Position numbers and translations under genes: made by a program | Notes under the pieces: generated by a model | What the model was told of the DNA's origin: nothing | Database searches by the model: none | Seen by the model: the letters and a program-made list of their open reading frames with translations, nothing else | Source of the DNA: an uncultured Prevotella sp. | GTDB lineage: Bacteria > Bacteroidota > Bacteroidia > Bacteroidales > Bacteroidaceae | Assembly: GCA_934229335.1 (NCBI GenBank) | Contig: CAKQDQ010000116.1 | Coordinates: forward strand, 1 to 7,594 | Direction: 5' to 3' | Length of the DNA stretch: 7,594 nucleotides | Shown: positions 5,338-7,594 of the stretch, piece after piece | Layout of the letters: every line of letters begins with the position of its first letter | Numbering within the stretch: the stretch's first letter is position 1

Positions 5338-5397
5338 CACCGCTTTTTATAGATATTAAAGAGCGAGTACAATAACGTACCAATTTATAAACAGTTA

Positions 5398-6090
5398 ATG
5401 AAACCAGACAACAGAAAACAAAATCCTAAAAACCAATATCGCATCAACGAACAAATACGTGTGCGTGAGGTACGTATCGTTGACGAAGACGGTTCTACCG
5501 TTATGCCGACTAAACAAGCATTAGACATCGCACGCCAAAAGGGTGTAGACCTTGTAGAGATAAGTCCTAACGCTCAACCTCCTGTCTGTCGTATCATTGA
5601 CTACTCAAAATTCCTGTACCAGCAGAAGAAAAAAGCTAAGGAAATGAAGCAAAAACAGGTCAAGGTGGAAGTAAAAGAAATACGCTTCGGACCTCAGACC
5701 GATGAACATGACTACAATTTCAAGCTTAAACACGCTAAGGAATTCCTCGAAGAGGGTAATAAAGTGCGTGCATACGTATTCTTCCGTGGTAGAGCTATCG
5801 TCTTCAAAGAGCAGGGGGAAGTGTTGCTTTTACGCTTTGCCAACGACCTTGAAGAATATGGTAAGGTAGAACAACTGCCTAAGCTCGAAGGTAAAAAGAT
5901 GTTCCTCTATATGGCACCTAAAAAAGCTGGTCAAGCAAAGAAAAGCCAACAGAAGATGGACAGAGAGCGCAGAGAAGCAGAAGCTAATAACGCTAACGCA
6001 GTAGAAAAAAACGTTTCAGGCGACGGACTTGCCGCTAATGCAAAAGGCATAGAAGCACTTGCTAAGCTGCGCGAACAGACAGAAGACTAA
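5398..6090 (+). CDS. infC: Translation initiation factor IF-3 with C-terminal tail
   Basis: IF3 binds the 30S subunit, checks the start codon and initiator tRNA, and prevents early 50S joining. The N-domain is about 13-83: [15 protein letters not shown], then [16 protein letters not shown] (51-66) and [15 protein letters not shown], leading to the basic linker. The C-domain is about 87-174: [22 protein letters not shown] is split here into KEIRFGP (93-99) and [10 protein letters not shown] (104-113), followed by [10 protein letters not shown] (127-136). Residues 175-230 are an extra charged, Lys/Glu/Ala/Asn-rich tail not present in the roughly 180-residue E. coli protein, probably disordered or helical; tails of this kind occur in Bacteroidota. 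The start is a plain ATG, not the AUU used for IF3 autoregulation in E. coli. It is the first gene of the classic infC-rpmI-rplT cluster. Confidence 0.96.
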   Translation: MKPDNRKQNPKNQYRINEQIRVREVRIVDEDGSTVMPTKQALDIARQKGVDLVEISPNAQPPVCRIIDYSKFLYQQKKKAKEMKQKQVKVEVKEIRFGPQTDEHDYNFKLKHAKEFLEEGNKVRAYVFFRGRAIVFKEQGEVLLLRFANDLEEYGKVEQLPKLEGKKMFLYMAPKKAGQAKKSQQKMDRERREAEANNANAVEKNVSGDGLAANAKGIEALAKLREQTED

Positions 6091-6163
6091 GAAAACATAA
6101 ATGTGTGTGTAACGCCGGGTATATGCGTTGCCACCTATATTAACAATTTAATAAATAAAAAAA

Positions 6164-6361
6164 ATGCCAAAAGTAAAGACAAACTCCGGTGCTAAGAAGC
6201 GTTTTGCTTTCACCGGTTCTGGTAAGGTGAAGAGACATCACGCTTTCCACAGCCACATTCTTACAAAGAAGACTAAGAAACAAAAGCGTAACCTTCTTGG
6301 TGCAACTATCGTTGACCAGTCTAACCTGAAGCAGGTACGTGATTTGCTGTGTCTCCGTTAA
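6164..6361 (+). CDS. rpmI: 50S ribosomal protein L35
   Basis: A 65-residue, strongly basic protein of usual L35 length. It begins [14 protein letters not shown], then [16 protein letters not shown] (17-32) and [12 protein letters not shown] (33-44), the family pattern, and ends in the typical helix with [12 protein letters not shown]35 binds 23S rRNA in the large subunit. It lies 73 bases after infC, whose gap has an AACGC/GCGTT inverted repeat (6112-6116 with 6126-6130) but no terminator, and is co-transcribed with it. Codon use is rich in AAG, CGT and ACT-type codons, as expected for high expression. Confidence 0.97.
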   Translation: MPKVKTNSGAKKRFAFTGSGKVKRHHAFHSHILTKKTKKQKRNLLGATIVDQSNLKQVRDLLCLR

Positions 6362-6404
6362 TTAACCTTATTGTCGAACCTTTTTGTAAAAAAGAAACAA
6401 AACT

Positions 6405-6749
6405 ATGCCAAGATCAGTGAATCATGTCGCTTCACGTGCGAAGCGCAAAAGAATTTTGAAGCTAACAAGAGGTTACTATGGCGCTCGTAAGAACGTTTGG
6501 ACAGTAGCCAAGAACACATGGGAGAAGGGTCTTACCTATGCTTACCGCGACCGTAAGAACAAAAAGCGTACTTTCCGTGCCCTTTGGATTCAGCGTATCA
6601 ATGCTGCCGCTCGTCTGGAAGGTCTCAGCTACTCTCAGCTCATGGGTCTGCTTCACAAGGCTGGTATCGAGATTAACCGTAAGGTTCTCGCTGACCTCGC
6701 TGTAAATAGCCCTGAAGCTTTCAAGGCTATCGTTGCTAAGGTTAAGTAA
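6405..6749 (+). CDS. rplT: 50S ribosomal protein L20
   Basis: A 114-residue protein of usual L20 length. The long basic N-terminal arm starts [19 protein letters not shown] and includes [14 protein letters not shown] (23-36), which threads into 23S rRNA. The globular part carries [21 protein letters not shown] (55-75, invariant-like in the family) and [19 protein letters not shown]20 is needed early in 50S assembly, and in some bacteria represses its own operon by binding the mRNA. I see no obvious copy of its rRNA site in the short infC leader, so such control is not supported here. It is the last gene before the terminator. Confidence 0.97.
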   Translation: MPRSVNHVASRAKRKRILKLTRGYYGARKNVWTVAKNTWEKGLTYAYRDRKNKKRTFRALWIQRINAAARLEGLSYSQLMGLLHKAGIEINRKVLADLAVNSPEAFKAIVAKVK

Positions 6750-6776
6750 TAAAGTAATTACCATACCTTCACTATA

Positions 6777-6814
6777 CCGTAATTGTCATGCAATATGATA
6801 ATTACGGTTTTTTT
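6777..6814 (+). terminator. Terminator of infC-rpmI-rplT
   Basis: CCGTAATTGTCAT (6777-6789) and ATGATAATTACGG (6795-6807) form a 13-bp stem with one G-U pair and a five-base loop, followed directly by seven T (6808-6814). It begins 28 bases after the rplT stop codon. Confidence 0.93.
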
Positions 6815-6914
6815 ATTGAAAAAAGTTTGTTAGCGCATAATAATTCGTTAGGTGGGACGTTTTTATAGTAAAAGAACATTTGATGAAAGTAATATAACTC
6901 ATATATACCCGCCT

Positions 6915-7055
6915 ATGAAACACGACTACACTATAAAGGACTTTGCACCATCACGGAAAACCATTGAGATAATAAAGTCCTTTGCCCACACATATTGCCC
7001 GAACACGTCAGAGAGTAAGTGTATGCTTGATTTTCTGATGATGGAAAATAAGTAG
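6915..7055 (+). CDS. Small hypothetical protein, 46 aa
   Basis: ATG 6915 to the TAG ending at 7055 gives 46 residues. The frame also stays open back to a GTG at 6852 (67 residues), but the stretch between reads poorly, and ATG 6915 starts a more protein-like sequence, KHDYTIKDFAPSRKTIEI, followed by IKSFAHTYC and a Met-rich, Cys-containing C-terminus. The core (F/A-P-S-x-x-T-hydrophobic-hydrophobic, then F/A-A-x-x-Y) resembles the very short uncharacterised proteins I recall from Bacteroidales genomes; that is memory, not a search. It has no signal peptide or membrane segment. It sits alone after the rplT terminator, with no clear promoter or terminator, and the next bases lead to the repeat array. 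It may be real or a chance frame. Confidence 0.5.
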   Translation: MKHDYTIKDFAPSRKTIEIIKSFAHTYCPNTSESKCMLDFLMMENK

Positions 7056-7290
7056 AAGTAAATTGGTTATTTGAAAAAATAACAACGTATAGCTCTTGCC
7101 AAGTAGCTGTAAACACGTACTTAGATAGCGTTTCGTTATCTTGCAAATGCATAACATTCGAATGTTGGTTCATCCTGTAAGTCTGAGCGACAGTGTTCTT
7201 GTAACATATAAACTCTTGGCTATCGGTAAACGTTCCTGTAGCTTTTGACATGGTAATCCTGAGTTTCTTTCAAAAGCTCTCATCGATTCT
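7056..7290. other. Non-coding stretch between the small ORF and the repeat array
   Basis: I see no convincing gene. GTTATTT (7066-7072) and AAATAAC (7077-7083) make an AT-only stem with a GAAA loop and no T-run, so it is a poor terminator candidate. A 14-bp palindrome lies at 7153-7166. GGTAAACGTTCCTGTAGC (from 7225, to about 7246) is a diverged, detached copy of the B monomer of the array that starts at 7291. A minus-strand frame runs through (6931-7251), but it overlaps the small ORF and starts in the diverged repeat; I do not call it. Confidence 0.5.
7153..7166. promoter_or_regulatory. 14-bp perfect palindrome AACATTCGAATGTT
   Basis: This self-complementary 14-mer lies in otherwise non-coding DNA between the small ORF and the array. 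Its half AACATTC also occurs in several B monomers of the array (for example at 7427-7433), so both could be targets of the same protein. No gene start nearby makes an operator role obvious. Confidence 0.3.
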
Positions 7291-7594
7291 GTTAAACGTT
7301 CCTTGCGCTCTTGTTAAATGTTTCTTGAGTCTTGGTAAAACGTTCCTTGCGCTTTTGTTAAACGTTTCTTGAGTCTTGGTAAAGCATTCCTTGCGCTCTT
7401 GTTAAACGTTTCTTGAGTCTTGGTAAAACATTCCTTGCGCTTTTGTTAAACGTTTCTCGAGTCTTGGTAAACGTTCCTTGCGCTTTTGTTAAACGTTTCT
7501 TGAGTCTTGGTAAAACATTCCTTGCGCTTTTGTTAAACGTTTCTTGAGTCTTGGTAAAACATTCCTTGCGCTTTTGTTAAACGTTTCTTGAGTC
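7291..7594. repeat. Higher-order tandem array, 44-bp unit of two related ~22-bp monomers
   Basis: Seven 44-bp units, the last cut by the window edge. Each has a B monomer (22-23 bp, typically GGTAAAACATTCCTTGCG plus CTTTT) and an A monomer (21 bp, GTTAAACGTTTCTTGAGTCT plus T). B copies start at 7291, 7334, 7378, 7422, 7466, 7509 and 7553; A copies start at 7313, 7357, 7401, 7445, 7488, 7532 and 7576. A and B align to each other (GKTAAAmrTTyCTTGmG), so a 22-bp ancestor duplicated and the dimer was then amplified. Copies far from the gene are near identical (A at 7357, 7401, 7488 and 7532 match), while the first unit is most diverged and its B monomer is still A-like. The 44-bp unit shifts frame, and both strands have stops, so it is not coding. 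It continues beyond the window. Confidence 0.95.

Noticed and set aside
5343..5397. L20-type autoregulatory leader upstream of infC
   Set aside because: The predicted leader is only about 55 bases, with at most a 4-bp hairpin (GTAC/GTAC), and has no terminator or visible L20 rRNA-like site.
7066..7083. Terminator after the small ORF
   Set aside because: The 7-bp stem is AT-rich, with a single G-C pair, and no T-run follows on either strand.
6931..7251. 106-residue minus-strand open frame
   Set aside because: It overlaps the small plus-strand ORF, its first residues come from a diverged copy of the tandem repeat, and it shows no recognisable domain.
7291..7594. CRISPR array
   Set aside because: Both halves of every unit repeat; there are no unique spacers, and the monomers are related to each other. 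No cas gene is in the window.

Overview
The window looks like a piece of a Bacteroidota chromosome, most likely Bacteroidales and perhaps Prevotella-like. The reasons are: promoters of the TTTG-N20-TAnnTTTG type, A-rich start regions without Shine-Dalgarno motifs, an IF3 with a C-terminal tail, a DAHP synthase with a chorismate mutase fused at its C-terminus, and a secreted GH43-type glycosidase. The genus is an inference.

Layout. (1) 1-303, minus strand: the first 101 codons of a secreted GH43-like glycoside hydrolase, cut by the window edge. (2) 304-708: intergenic, with a possible divergent promoter pair (430-448) and a near-consensus promoter (639-670). (3) 709-872: a Phe/Tyr-rich 25-codon leader peptide followed by mutually exclusive antiterminator and terminator hairpins, i.e. 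a ribosome-mediated transcription attenuator. (4) 910-5072: a four-gene phenylalanine/tyrosine operon: prephenate dehydratase (pheA), a class I aminotransferase, DAHP synthase-chorismate mutase and prephenate dehydrogenase (tyrA), closed by a strong terminator (5081-5133). Two of its gaps carry unusual structure: 22-bp tandem repeats (1776-1841) and one gap-filling imperfect hairpin (4168-4268). (5) 5330-6814: the infC-rpmI-rplT operon (IF3, L35, L20) with its own promoter and terminator. (6) 6915-7055: a small unrecognised ORF. (7) 7056-7594: non-coding DNA ending in a 44-bp higher-order tandem array made of two related ~22-bp monomers, which runs off the window.

How the genes work together. 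The fusion enzyme commits erythrose-4-phosphate and PEP to the shikimate pathway and, at the far end, converts chorismate to prephenate. PheA and TyrA then split prephenate towards phenylpyruvate and 4-hydroxyphenylpyruvate, and the aminotransferase can finish both amino acids. The leader peptide has an unbroken run of eight aromatic codons, FFYFYFYF, so shortage of charged tRNA-Phe or tRNA-Tyr should stall the ribosome, free the antiterminator and switch on the whole operon. This attenuator, in a phylum where classical leader-peptide control is little characterised as far as I know, is the most interesting system in the window.
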